The translations under genes and the position numbers were made by a program. From Thiocapsa rosea (GTDB lineage Bacteria > Pseudomonadota > Gammaproteobacteria > Chromatiales > Chromatiaceae), in the NCBI RefSeq assembly GCF_003634315.1, contig NZ_RBXL01000001.1, positions 2,336,501 to 2,400,500 on the forward strand: a DNA stretch of 64,000 nucleotides, given 5' to 3'. Below, piece by piece: positions 10,611-19,326 of the stretch. The first letter of the stretch is position 1. Each line of letters starts with the position of its first letter. Below the pieces are notes generated by a model. The model did not search any database. It had not been told where the DNA came from and saw nothing but the letters and a program-made list of their open reading frames with translations.

Positions 10611-10638
10611 TGCCCGGCGGGTGGCGACCCGCCGGGCA
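10611..10638 (-). terminator. Strong stem-loop after the transposition operon
   Basis: A perfect 12-bp stem (TGCCCGGCGGGT and its complement) with a GGCG loop, nine bases beyond the stop of the last transposon gene. It lacks a U-run, so it may be a terminator of the non-canonical kind or an RNA-stabilising hairpin. Confidence 0.55.
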
Positions 10639-10646
10639 AGGGTCGC

Positions 10647-10886
10647 TCAGAAGGGCAGCGGATCGTCGAAGTCGTTCTCGAAGAGGTCCAGTTGGGTGAC
10701 GGCGTCGGGCGGCGGGTCCGGATCCGGATCGGTGTCCTCGCCGTAGAGCCACTGCTGCACGGCCGCTCCGTAGCGCGCCTGGATCTGCACGAGCAGTTCA
10801 TCCAAGCAATCCTGGACGGCCCAGGCCTGCTCGGGCGTCCAGTCCTCGGGCAGGAGGATGGTGAAGGGTTCGGGGAGCCGGCTCAT
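10647..10886 (-). CDS. Small acidic transposon-encoded protein
   Basis: 79 residues, with an acidic Asp/Pro-rich C-terminal half. Its ATG overlaps the ATPase stop by four bases (ATGA), so it is translationally coupled and surely part of the transposon. I recognise no domain. Position and size suggest an accessory or target-choice factor, but that is inference from order only. Confidence 0.7.
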   Translation of the reverse strand: MSRLPEPFTILLPEDWTPEQAWAVQDCLDELLVQIQARYGAAVQQWLYGEDTDPDPDPPPDAVTQLDLFENDFDDPLPF

Positions 10887-11683
10887 GGGGCGACCTCCTC
10901 GCGGGCAGTCTGCACGTGCTCGGCGGTGACCTGGCGGGCCTGTTCCAGCGCGGCCCCGGTCAGTGCGTAGTGGGCCAGACGATTGACCTTGCGGGGCATG
11001 CCGCGGGTGGCCTGGAACAGCGCCTCCACGGCGGGCGGCTCGAACAGCGGCAGCTCGCAGCCGGCCAGGCGCAGACGATGGGTCAGATAGGCCGGCAACT
11101 CCTCGCGGGTCAGCCCGGTCACGTGATGACGCACCACGATGCGCTGGGCGAGCGACTCATGTACCGCCATGCTCAGACGGCGACGCAGCTCCGTGAGTCC
11201 CACCAACAGCAGACACAGGCGATTCTCCGAATCCATCTGATAGTTGGTGAGCAGACGCAGATCCTCGAGCACCTCGTTGCGCAGATGATGGGCCTCGTCG
11301 ATGATCAGGACGGGGCGTTGCTTGGCCTCCAGACTCAAGCGGGTGATCTCGGTGCGGATGGTGCGGAAGGCCGCCGCGCGGTTGCGCTCCACCGGCAGGC
11401 CGAGCTCCCAGCCGATGGTCTTGTACATGTCCATCACGTTGCCGGTGGACAGCGGAATGTAGAACACCCGATAGAGGCCCGGATGCAGATCGGCGGCGAC
11501 CTTGCGGCAGACCGTGGTCTTGCCCGAGCCGGCCTCGCCGGTGATCAGGCCGATGGCACGCAGCTCCAGCAGATGCTTCAGACGTGCCTCGGCCTCGGTG
11601 AGGCTGGCGGCGGCGAACAGCGCATCCGGCGGCGGGGTCAGATCGAAGGGAAAGGCCGTGAGGGCGAAGTGTTTGCGGTACAT
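10883..11683 (-). CDS. Transposition AAA ATPase (ExeA/TniB-like)
   Basis: 266 residues. The Walker A motif G-E-A-G-S-G-K-T and Walker B P-V-L-I-I-D-E-A-H-H are clear, and the overall form (opening M-Y-x-x-H-F-x-L-x-x-x-P-F) is that of ExeA-family ATPases, the same clan as MuB, TniB, TnsC and IstB, which choose and hold target DNA for their DDE transposase. ATG at 11683 overlaps the transposase stop by one base (TGATG) and its own stop overlaps the next gene by four. A longer frame upstream is only an overlap with the transposase gene. Confidence 0.85.
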   Translation of the reverse strand: MYRKHFALTAFPFDLTPPPDALFAAASLTEAEARLKHLLELRAIGLITGEAGSGKTTVCRKVAADLHPGLYRVFYIPLSTGNVMDMYKTIGWELGLPVERNRAAAFRTIRTEITRLSLEAKQRPVLIIDEAHHLRNEVLEDLRLLTNYQMDSENRLCLLLVGLTELRRRLSMAVHESLAQRIVVRHHVTGLTREELPAYLTHRLRLAGCELPLFEPPAVEALFQATRGMPRKVNRLAHYALTGAALEQARQVTAEHVQTAREEVAP

Positions 11684-13041
11684 CAGCGGCCCTCCAGGGT
11701 GTCGGCATCCGCCTCGGGCAGTTCGCGCAGGCGCAGCGCCGAGGGTGCGGGCTCGGGGACCGGTCCGTCCACGGCCAAGGTGCGCGAGGGACGATCGCGT
11801 TTGACGAAACAGTTCGCATACGTCTGGACCGGACGGGCCGGGTCGTGCGCGCGGCCCTCGAAGCAGACCTGAATCGGCCGCTCGGGCGGTGCGTCCGGAT
11901 CGTAGCGCAGGGTGATGTTCTCCCCGACCAAGGCGGCGTCGACCTCGTAGACCACCCCGTGGAGGCTGACCGTGCGGTCCTTCTGCACCTTGCGCACCGC
12001 CTCGTGCAGGAACAGATCGGCCAGGTCCAGGCCGGGCTCGGGAAAGCGCACCGCGGCCCCGGTGCGCGCCCACTGCTCGAGCGGCGTGGCGCCCTCCAGG
12101 CCGCGATGCGGGGTGTGGTGATACTCGCCCTCGATCCAGCTGGCGAGGCGGCGGTTGAGTGCCGCGAGGCTCGCCAGATCCGCTTCGGTCAGGCGGGTCA
12201 GCAGCTGCGCACGGACCGTTTTGAACCAACGCTCGATCTTGCCCTTGCCTTGCGGTTGATAGGGCCGGGCATGGATCAGCGCGATGCCGAGCTTGGCGCA
12301 GACCAGGGCCAACTGCTTGGAGCGATAATTGGCGCCGTTGTCGACATAGAGCTTCTGCGGCAAGCCGCGGCGCAGGATCGCCTGCGCGAGCACCGGCAGA
12401 AAGGTTCGGGTGTTCTCCGACAGCGCAAAGGCCGCATAGGGGATCACCCGGGTCGCATCGTCGATGAAGGCGATCAGATAGGTCTTGCGTTTGACCCGCT
12501 CCCCGACCACCACGGCCGGACCGTGCATCACGTCGCTCATCCACAGCTCCCCGGCCTGCTCGAAGGCAAAGCGGCGCCGGTCCTGCGCCTGACTCGCCGT
12601 CTTGGCCGTGTCCATCAGGCCATGACGGGCGAGCAGGCGATGCACGGTGGAGGGCGGCAGCGGCAGATCGGGCGGGACCTCGGGGCGCCGGCGCACCGCG
12701 CGGATCACCAACTGCACCGACAGCTGCGGGTTGGCCTCCTTGGCGGCGAGCAGCGCCTCGACCACGTTCGCGGGCAGGCGGCGCACCTGACCGCGATCGG
12801 CACGCGGCTTGGGCAGAAGGGCCTCGAAGCCGCCGCGCCGATAGGCCTTGAGCCAATCGCGGATGGTCTCGGCGGCGACCCGGGTGCGGGTGCTGCCCGG
12901 AATGGCGTAGTCGCGCTCGGCCTTGGTCTGGATCGCCTCGTAGAGGCCTTTCTCTTCCTTGGGCCACTGCACGAGTTCGGCAATCACCCCGTAGCGAAAC
13001 AGGGCGATGTCGTGCTGAAGATCGGTCTGCGGGTCACTCAT
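11683..13041 (-). CDS. DDE transposase (rve integrase core, Mu-type C-terminus)
   Basis: 452 residues. An N-terminal helix-turn-helix region (to about residue 145) is followed by the integrase core with the catalytic triad D170 (W-M-S-D-V), D234 (Y-V-D-N-G) and E270 (G-K-I-E-R-W), a D-D-(35)-E spacing; the C-terminal third resembles the Mu transposase beta-barrel. It would cut and join the transposon ends, helped by the ATPase encoded next. All three acidic residues are intact, so the enzyme may still be active. Confidence 0.9.
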   Translation of the reverse strand: MSDPQTDLQHDIALFRYGVIAELVQWPKEEKGLYEAIQTKAERDYAIPGSTRTRVAAETIRDWLKAYRRGGFEALLPKPRADRGQVRRLPANVVEALLAAKEANPQLSVQLVIRAVRRRPEVPPDLPLPPSTVHRLLARHGLMDTAKTASQAQDRRRFAFEQAGELWMSDVMHGPAVVVGERVKRKTYLIAFIDDATRVIPYAAFALSENTRTFLPVLAQAILRRGLPQKLYVDNGANYRSKQLALVCAKLGIALIHARPYQPQGKGKIERWFKTVRAQLLTRLTEADLASLAALNRRLASWIEGEYHHTPHRGLEGATPLEQWARTGAAVRFPEPGLDLADLFLHEAVRKVQKDRTVSLHGVVYEVDAALVGENITLRYDPDAPPERPIQVCFEGRAHDPARPVQTYANCFVKRDRPSRTLAVDGPVPEPAPSALRLRELPEADADTLEGR

Positions 13042-13088
13042 GGACGCACTCCGCGGCTGACGCAGGCGGTTTGCCTGCGCCGCGGACC

Positions 13089-13709
13089 CTATGCCGGGCA
13101 GCCCGGCGGGTCAGGCCCCGCACGGTGTTGGAGGCGGGGGAGCGCACTGCGGCCCCGGCGGCGCCGGGGCGCGAATCCGAGCGGCTTGGGCAGCACGTCA
13201 AGCCAGGCCGCGGCGATCCCGCGCAACGCCACCAGAACCGGCTCCACCTCCAGGTGGTCGGCGAACGCCGTCAGCGTCGGCGCCACGTTCGCGAACGTGT
13301 CCCCGAGAACACCCTTGATACGATGCAACGCGCCGTGCACGTCCTGCACACGCCGACGGACCCAGCGCAACGCCCCGGGCAGTTCGATGTCCAGACGTTG
13401 GTGCTTGCACAGCGCTTCCAGACTCGGCGCCTGCTCGGCCGCACGCACCACCGCCTCGACCTCGCTCAAGGTGCCCGAGAGGCGCGCCGCCAGACAGTCG
13501 GGGAGCAGACTGAAGGTGCGATGCCCCTCGGGACAGTACCAGCGCGCCACCCGCGTGCCGGGCGGGGAGACGCGCTCATAGGTGCCGTGACGCGCAAAGC
13601 CGCAATCGCCATGCGGATGCAGCGGACAGCACGGAAGCGTTGCGCTCAACCAGCCTTGTTGCGTAACGTAGTCCGCGCCGGTGAGATGACACTCGAAGCG
13701 TAGTTGCAC
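13089..13709 (-). CDS. Zinc-ribbon protein of the transposon
   Basis: 206 residues from a GTG at 13709. The N-terminal half holds Cys/His pairs fitting a zinc ribbon: C-C-P-L-H-P-H-G-D-C-G near residue 28 and W-Y-C-P-E-G-H-R-T-F about 30 residues later, with an H-G-x-Y-x-R turn between, as in DNA-binding domains of several transposases. The C-terminal half is helical with a basic tail. It is first in the four-gene operon, 47 bp before the transposase. A role in recognising transposon ends or target is plausible; I cannot name the family. Confidence 0.7.
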   Translation of the reverse strand: MQLRFECHLTGADYVTQQGWLSATLPCCPLHPHGDCGFARHGTYERVSPPGTRVARWYCPEGHRTFSLLPDCLAARLSGTLSEVEAVVRAAEQAPSLEALCKHQRLDIELPGALRWVRRRVQDVHGALHRIKGVLGDTFANVAPTLTAFADHLEVEPVLVALRGIAAAWLDVLPKPLGFAPRRRRGRSALPRLQHRAGPDPPGCPA

Positions 13710-13927
13710 CGGCCATCGGCCCGCACGGTTGCACCCGTGGCGGGCCTTCTCATGTGGAGGAGGGTGAGGCGATTGTGCCGGGACGACCGCGAGGATGCAC
13801 GCCGGTGAAGCGTGCGGGACATCCGCGCTCCGCGCCTACCGCATTGCCTCACCGGAAAATGACATCACCGGTGGAATACTTCCTGCAAAAACTGCCGGTG
13901 GTTTGCGGATCAGGATGGGAAACAACA

Positions 13928-14176
13928 CGCGTAGACGACCATATCGGCCGACGCGTCCACGCCCAGCACGGCACCACGGGTGAGCTGCGCGGCGATGCGC
14001 GCGCTGATCTTGCCGTCGCCGCAGCCCAGGTCGAGCACCTGCTCGTCGCCGCGCAGCACCAGCTGCGCGAGCACCTCTTCGGCCATCGCCGCCTGCAAGC
14101 CTGAGTGGTGCGCATAGTCGGCGCCGTGCCAAGGATCCGGCGATGGAGGGGACGGCCCGTAGTTTGGCTTCGACAT
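13928..14176 (-). pseudogene. SAM-dependent methyltransferase, 5' fragment with start and motif I
   Basis: Starts at ATG 14176 and carries the SAM-binding motif I, V-L-D-L-G-C-G-D-G-K (about residues 47-56), and the acidic motif II region G-V-D-A-S-A-D-M-V. The frame runs a few codons into the transposon (A-C-C-F-P-S) and stops. The rest of the gene is at 9809-10405 on the far side of the element. See that entry for the in-frame reconstruction. Confidence 0.9.
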
Positions 14177-14378
14177 GCTCCGTTTCCTCGTTTCGGCGAA
14201 ACGTGCCCAAGAGCGCGTGCGGGCTGCGGTTCAAAGTGGTCCGCCATCCGCATCCGATGACGGCTTTCCGATGAGTGAGGCTACACCAGACATCGGGCTT
14301 GCGTTCGATCCTATCGCACTGAAAGACCCCACGCACCCGATCGAGTCCGTCGCGCATCTCTACCTCAGGGTATGTTCC

Positions 14379-17300
14379 CTATTCGACGAAATCCTCGGTC
14401 GACAACTCCGCCTGCCGCAGCACGAGCTGGGTCGCGCCTTCGGCGAGATCGGGCGGATAGCCGTACTTCGCGAGCAGGCGCCGGACGTTGCGCCGCAGGG
14501 TGGCCCGGACCGACTCGCGCTGTGTCCAGTCGAGCTTCGGCATCCGACGCACCATCTCGGTCAGCTCGCGGGCCATCAGGCGCAGCGCGTCGCTTTGCAT
14601 GACCTCGCGGGCCGAGGCGTTCTCGGCCAGCGCGTCGTAAAACGCGATCTCCTCGGTGCTCAGCCCGAGCGCATCTCCCTGCCGTTGCGCCTCGCGCAGG
14701 TCTCGCGCCAGGTCGATCAGACGGGCGATCATCTCCGCCGTCGTGATGGCCTTGTTGGTGTAGCGCAGCAGCGCATCTTCCAACGCCTCGCGGAATTTGC
14801 GGCTGCGTACCAGGTTGCTGCGCTCGGTGCTGCGGATCTGATCGTTCAGCAGCTTGCGCAGCGTCTCCAGGGCCAGGTTCTTCTGTTCAAGCGCGGCCAC
14901 GCGCTCCAGGAACTCATCGCTCAGGATGTCCAGCCGCGCCTCGTCGAGGCCGGCCACCGCGAAGAGGTCGATGACTTCGTCCGCATCCACCGCCCCGCCG
15001 ATCACCTGCCGCACCGCGGCATCGATGTCCCGCTGCCGGGCGCGACTGTCCGGACCCTTGCCGTCGTCCGCCAGCCGTTTGCGGATCATCGCCGCCGCCC
15101 GCTGGAAGAAGGCCAGGTGCGGCGCGATCAGGTCGGTTTCCGTGCGCGGAACGGCGAGCGCGAATGCCGTCGCCAGCGCCTTGACCAGGGTGCGAAAGCG
15201 CGTCCAACCGTCGTCCGCTCCCAACACATGGTCGATGGCGCCGAGGTAGACCGGCAGGACATCGCGCGGCGCGGCGTCGAGTGCCCGGGTATAGTCGAAG
15301 CCGTGGAAGAAATCGCGCAGCGTCTCGAAGGCCGACTGCATCGCCGGCACCGCCTCGTCCTGAACCTGTCGCACGGCCTGCCCGGTGCCGCCGGCGCGGC
15401 TGTAGGTGGCGAGCGCATCGGCCAGTTGGTCGGCGAGACCGAGCAGATCCACGATCAGCCCGCCCGGCTTGTCGCCCCAGACCCGGTTGACCCGCGCGAT
15501 GGCCTGCATCAGATTGTGCCCGGCCAGCGGCTTGTCGAGATAGAGCGTATGCGCCGGTGGGCAGTCGAAGCCGGTCAGCCACATGTCGCAGACGATGACC
15601 AGGCGCAGATCATCCGCCGGGGCTTTGAAGCGCTCGGCCAGACGCTTGCGCGCGGCCTTGGTGCGGACATGGCCGCGCAGCGGCTCCGGGTCGTCGGCGC
15701 TGCCGGTGACGACCACCTTCATCGCCCCGAGCTCGTCGTCCGCATCGTGCCAAGCCGGTCGCAGCAGGCGGATCTGCTCGTAGAGCCGCGCCGCGATGTC
15801 CCGGCTCATGGTCACCACCATCGCCTTGCCTTCCATCGCCGAGCGGCGCTTCTCCCAGTGCTCGACGATGAACGTGGCCAGGCGCTCCAAGCGCTCCGGC
15901 GCGCCGACCAGGGACTCCAGCCGCACGCGAATGCGCTCATCGGGCTGGGCGCCCTTGCGATCTGCGTTGACGACGTAGTCCACCTCCTCCTCGGCCACCC
16001 GCGCGCCGTCCTCGTCGACCTTGAGCTTGACGATGCGCGACTCGTAATACAGCGGCCGGGTGGCGCCGTCCTCCACTGCCTGGCGGATGTCGTAGACATC
16101 CACGTAGTCCCCGAAGACATGGATGGTGTTCTTGTCGTCGCGCTCCAGCGGCGTGCCGGTGAAGCCGACGAAGGTCGCGTTCGGCAGTGCCTCGCGCATC
16201 CAGCGCGCGCCGCCCTCGACGAAGCCGTATTGGCTGCGGTGCGCCTCGTCCGCCAGCGCCACGACATTGGCGCGCTCGGAGATTACGCCGTGAGCCTCGG
16301 CAAACTTCTGGATGGTCGTGAACGCCACGCCGCCCGCGGCGCGATTCAGCAGGTCCCGCAGGTGGTCCCGGCTCGTTGCCTGTACCGGGTCCTGCCGCAG
16401 CAACGCACGGCCGGCCGCGAACGTGTCGAAGAGCTGATCGTCTAGGTCGTTGCGGTCGGTGATCAGCACCAGCGTCGGATTAGTGAGATTCGGCGCGCGG
16501 ATCAAGGCGCCTGCCAGCATCAGCATGGTCAGCGATTTGCCCGAGCCTTGGGTGTGCCAGATCACCCCGCCGCGCCCGTCACCGGCTGGCTTGAGATGCG
16601 CAAGCACGCTCGCCTGCGCCTTGCTCACAGCGCGAAACTGGTGATAGCCCGCGATTTTCTTGACGATCTCGCCGCGCGCCTCCTCCTCAAAGACGACGCA
16701 AGTGCGCAGATAGTCGAGCAGCGCCCGCGGCTCGAAGAGCCCACGGATCAGCGCCTCCAGCGTCGGCGCGCTGCGGCCCTCGTCCGCGAGCGGTCGCCAA
16801 GGCATGAAGCGGCTTCGGTCGCTGGTGATGGAGCCGACCCTTGTGAGCATCCCGTCCGAGACCACTCGCACCAGGTTGGCAACGAAGAGGTCCGGCGCGG
16901 TTTCTTGGTAGCGGTCGAGCTGTTCGATGGCCGTCGTGAGATCGGCTCGCGGGTCGGTCGGATCCTTCAGCTCGATCACCGCGACGGGCAGCCCGTTCAG
17001 GAACACCACCAGATCCAGCCGGATCGCCTTGTCGGAGGGTCCGGTGACCGCGAGCTGGCGCACCACCAGCAGGTCGTTGGTGAGCGGATCGTCGAAGTCC
17101 ACGAGCCGACAACGTCCGCCCCGGGTCTCGCCGGTCTGCGAGTCGCGGTATTCCACCTCGACGCCATCGGTCAGCAGCGTGTGAAACCAGCGGTTGTTAT
17201 GGATCAGCGTCGGGTGCGGCGGGTGCGCGAGCGTGCGGACGACGCCTTCGATGATCTCGTGGGGCAGCGCCGGATTCAGCCGATGCAATGCCGCGGAGAG

Positions 17301-17471
17301 ACGACCCTGGAGCACACACTGGCCCGAATCCGAGCGCTCGCCGGCGTCGTCGATCTCCAAGCCGCGCCGGACCTGCGCGCCGATGACGCCGAAGTAGACG
17401 GCGGCGACATCCTCGACGAGCTGTTCTGTCGGGGATGGCATGCTCCTGGATTCCCTCGCCGGCGTGCTCAT
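14379..17471 (-). CDS. hsdR: Type I restriction enzyme, endonuclease/translocase subunit R
   Basis: 1030 residues, usual for HsdR. The N-terminal nuclease domain has the PD-(D/E)xK motif (D153 then E167-L-K169). The superfamily 2 helicase motor follows: Walker A T-Q-G-S-G-K-S at about 307-313, D-E-A-H at 408-411, and a G-F-T-G-T-P motif. A C-terminal helical domain that contacts the methylase core ends the protein. Start at ATG 17471 is favoured because it overlaps the preceding stop as ATGA; the ATG at 17441, with GAGGGA upstream, is possible. Last gene of the defence operon. It would cut unmodified DNA after translocation, in complex with HsdM and HsdS. Confidence 0.95.
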   Translation of the reverse strand: MSTPARESRSMPSPTEQLVEDVAAVYFGVIGAQVRRGLEIDDAGERSDSGQCVLQGRLSAALHRLNPALPHEIIEGVVRTLAHPPHPTLIHNNRWFHTLLTDGVEVEYRDSQTGETRGGRCRLVDFDDPLTNDLLVVRQLAVTGPSDKAIRLDLVVFLNGLPVAVIELKDPTDPRADLTTAIEQLDRYQETAPDLFVANLVRVVSDGMLTRVGSITSDRSRFMPWRPLADEGRSAPTLEALIRGLFEPRALLDYLRTCVVFEEEARGEIVKKIAGYHQFRAVSKAQASVLAHLKPAGDGRGGVIWHTQGSGKSLTMLMLAGALIRAPNLTNPTLVLITDRNDLDDQLFDTFAAGRALLRQDPVQATSRDHLRDLLNRAAGGVAFTTIQKFAEAHGVISERANVVALADEAHRSQYGFVEGGARWMREALPNATFVGFTGTPLERDDKNTIHVFGDYVDVYDIRQAVEDGATRPLYYESRIVKLKVDEDGARVAEEEVDYVVNADRKGAQPDERIRVRLESLVGAPERLERLATFIVEHWEKRRSAMEGKAMVVTMSRDIAARLYEQIRLLRPAWHDADDELGAMKVVVTGSADDPEPLRGHVRTKAARKRLAERFKAPADDLRLVIVCDMWLTGFDCPPAHTLYLDKPLAGHNLMQAIARVNRVWGDKPGGLIVDLLGLADQLADALATYSRAGGTGQAVRQVQDEAVPAMQSAFETLRDFFHGFDYTRALDAAPRDVLPVYLGAIDHVLGADDGWTRFRTLVKALATAFALAVPRTETDLIAPHLAFFQRAAAMIRKRLADDGKGPDSRARQRDIDAAVRQVIGGAVDADEVIDLFAVAGLDEARLDILSDEFLERVAALEQKNLALETLRKLLNDQIRSTERSNLVRSRKFREALEDALLRYTNKAITTAEMIARLIDLARDLREAQRQGDALGLSTEEIAFYDALAENASAREVMQSDALRLMARELTEMVRRMPKLDWTQRESVRATLRRNVRRLLAKYGYPPDLAEGATQLVLRQAELSTEDFVE

Positions 17472-18085
17472 GCGACCGCGTCCAGAACGGCATCTCGAAA
17501 ACGACAAAAGCTCGCCGAACGATTGCGCCGTGCCTCGATCACCCCGCCCAAGAGCCGCGCCGCCTCGATCTTGCGCAGGCCGCCTTTGAAGTATCCATGC
17601 CGCTGCATGATGCGCTCGAATGCCTCCCAGGTTCCGCCGGCAATGGCATCCGGATCGCGGTAGCGCTGTTGGTTCGGAATGGTCGAGGGCAGGCGCGGGT
17701 AGGCTGCACGGACGGCTGACCAATCGCCGAAATACCAGGCTTCCAGTTCTTCGATCGCGATACGATTCACGAGCTGCCAAGGCAGGCCGCCCGCACGGCT
17801 TCTGGAACAGAGCCCCGCCCGCTGCGCTGTGGCTTCCAGCCGTTGCTTCAGGCCCAGACAATCCTCGTCGTCGCGATCCACCACGACCAGGATGCGCCAG
17901 TCGGCGGGCAGCCAGGACGCGTAGCCGCGCAGCCGTGCCTCCAGCTTTCCCATCAGATCACCCTTGCCTTGGAAGGCATGCACTTCGAAGGTCCTGTCCT
18001 GTGGCAACAATCGCGGCAGAAAGGCGCGCAGAAATGCCTCCATCGAAGGCTCCTCGACCAGCAGCTCAAGATGCGTGGCCGTCAT
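17468..18085 (-). CDS. DUF4276 protein with TOPRIM-like features
   Basis: 205 residues. A hydrophobic strand ending in Glu (L-L-V-E-E-P-S, E11/E12) and, some 60 residues later, V-V-V-D-R-D-D-E-D (D70, D72) form the Glu/D-x-D pattern of TOPRIM nucleases, as seen in OLD-family proteins. Starts at ATG 18085, overlapping the AAA ATPase stop by four bases, and ends overlapping hsdR by four. Pairing of an AAA ATPase with such a protein is known from anti-phage systems (OLD, PARIS and the RloA/RloB 'restriction-linked' genes); here the pair lies inside the hsd operon. Nuclease activity is inference. Confidence 0.7.
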   Translation of the reverse strand: MTATHLELLVEEPSMEAFLRAFLPRLLPQDRTFEVHAFQGKGDLMGKLEARLRGYASWLPADWRILVVVDRDDEDCLGLKQRLEATAQRAGLCSRSRAGGLPWQLVNRIAIEELEAWYFGDWSAVRAAYPRLPSTIPNQQRYRDPDAIAGGTWEAFERIMQRHGYFKGGLRKIEAARLLGGVIEARRNRSASFCRFRDAVLDAVA

Positions 18086-19326
18086 GCGGAGCGCCCGCCT
18101 TTCATCGGCCGGGTCGGCCCCCCTTGGTTGATCAGCGGATCGCCGACGCCAAGTTGGCCTTCCATCCACAGATGACCGAGCAGCGCCCCTTGTTCGGTAA
18201 ATTCACGCACACCCGGTAAGTCCTCGGCCCGCTGCGTTTGGGTGTAGCCGCGCTCATCGCGCCAGAGCACCCGCACCTCCTGCGGTCGCAGCGCGTTCAG
18301 GAAGAACGGCGAATGCGTGGTGACGAGAAGCTGCGTGGCTGCCGTGGCCGCGCGACACTCCTCGGCCAGCTCCGGCAGCAACCGGGGATGCAGGAAGTTC
18401 TCCGGCTCCTCGATGCCGATGAACGGCGGTGGGCTGGGGTCGTAAAGCAATACCAGATAGGCCAGCATCTTCAGCGTTCCGTCCGACGCGAAACGAGCCA
18501 GGACCGGGTGGCTGAACGGCGCATCCTTGATCTGCAGTAATAGCCGACCATCCGGCATGGTATCGGCCAGCACCCGCTCGATGCGCGGCACCCGCCGGCG
18601 CAACACCTCGAAGATGCGCTCCAGCCGGTCGCCGTGGCGCTCTGCCAAGTACTGAATCACGTTGGCCAGATTGTCGCCGGTTCGGGACAGGCGCTCCTGC
18701 GGTCCCGCTTCGGGCTGGCCACGCGCGCAGTCGGCGGACAGATAGGACACATACCAGCCGGTGATGAAGTCCCGCAGGGCCGCCGCACGCGGATGCTCGG
18801 CGAATTGCCCAAGCGCGTTTACAGCCAACAGGTCAGGAGACTTCAGCGGGATCTCGATGCGCCGGTCGTTCTCGTCCGGCGCATCGCCGCTCGCGGCGCG
18901 GCCCTGTCCCTCGCGATAGTCCAGGAAGCGAAAGGGCTTCCCGCGCTGACCACGTCGCCATTGCAGCCACTCCTCCACCACCACCGGGCCACCATTACGC
19001 TCGTCCACGGCCAAGTGATAGGTGATCAGCGGATAGCCGGACTCCTTGTACTTGACCTCGATGACCACCGGCCCATCACCACCGCGCGTCTTCAGCTCCT
19101 TCGCCCGCCCGCGTTTGTCCCAGGCACGGCGCAGGCCCAACTCGAAGCACTCGGACAGGAAGGCGAAGACGTCGAACACCGTGGACTTGCCGCTGCCGTT
19201 GGGACCGAGCAGTACCGTCAGCGGGGTCAGCTCCTTAAACTCCACCTCGCGCAGCGCACGGAAGTTCTGCACCTTCAGATACTCGATACGCGCCGGGGTA
19301 CTCGATCTGTCGCTGGCTGTATTCAT
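18082..19326 (-). CDS. AAA/ABC-type ATPase (AAA_21), defence-associated
   Basis: 414 residues. Walker A G-P-N-G-S-G-K-S at 41-48, an ABC-like signature near [10 protein letters not shown], Walker [10 protein letters not shown] near residue 310 and the H-loop T-T-H-S-P-F show an SMC/RecF-type ATPase of the AAA_21 group. ATG at 19326 overlaps the hsdS stop (ATGA), and its stop overlaps the TOPRIM-like gene. By analogy with OLD, PARIS and RloA it probably acts as sensor or motor for its neighbour. What triggers it is not evident. Confidence 0.85.
   Translation of the reverse strand: MNTASDRSSTPARIEYLKVQNFRALREVEFKELTPLTVLLGPNGSGKSTVFDVFAFLSECFELGLRRAWDKRGRAKELKTRGGDGPVVIEVKYKESGYPLITYHLAVDERNGGPVVVEEWLQWRRGQRGKPFRFLDYREGQGRAASGDAPDENDRRIEIPLKSPDLLAVNALGQFAEHPRAAALRDFITGWYVSYLSADCARGQPEAGPQERLSRTGDNLANVIQYLAERHGDRLERIFEVLRRRVPRIERVLADTMPDGRLLLQIKDAPFSHPVLARFASDGTLKMLAYLVLLYDPSPPPFIGIEEPENFLHPRLLPELAEECRAATAATQLLVTTHSPFFLNALRPQEVRVLWRDERGYTQTQRAEDLPGVREFTEQGALLGHLWMEGQLGVGDPLINQGGPTRPMKGGRSA

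Larger units (their letters stand above)
10412..13927 (-). mobile_element. Four-gene DDE/AAA transposon (Mu/Tn7/Tn5053-like) inserted in a methyltransferase gene
   Basis: About 3.5 kb, with ends TGTTGT... and ...ACAACA, flanked by a direct repeat CGCGTA (10406-10411 and 13928-13933). Four minus-strand genes are tightly packed: a zinc-ribbon protein (13709-13089), a DDE transposase (13041-11683), an AAA ATPase (overlapping by one base) and a small acidic protein (overlapping by four bases). Ends of TG/CA and a transposase plus ATPase pair fit the Mu/Tn7/Tn5053 group, though those normally give 5-bp duplications and here I count six; a 5-bp duplication with an asymmetric end cannot be excluded. 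Only the outer ~6 bp of the ends are obviously inverted repeats. No cargo gene is evident. Confidence 0.85.

Noticed and set aside
11845-13581. 578-codon plus-strand frame opposite the transposase
   Set aside because: Antisense shadow of a transposase with an intact DDE triad.
14175-16445. 756-codon plus-strand frame opposite hsdR
   Set aside because: It is an antisense shadow: the minus-strand frame has full HsdR motifs, while this frame is a complement of it, with no family features. Long antisense frames are expected at this GC content.
14379-17861. Longer HsdR starting at 17861
   Set aside because: The extra N-terminal 130 codons overlap the DUF4276 gene and look non-coding; the ATGA overlap at 17471 is the better start.
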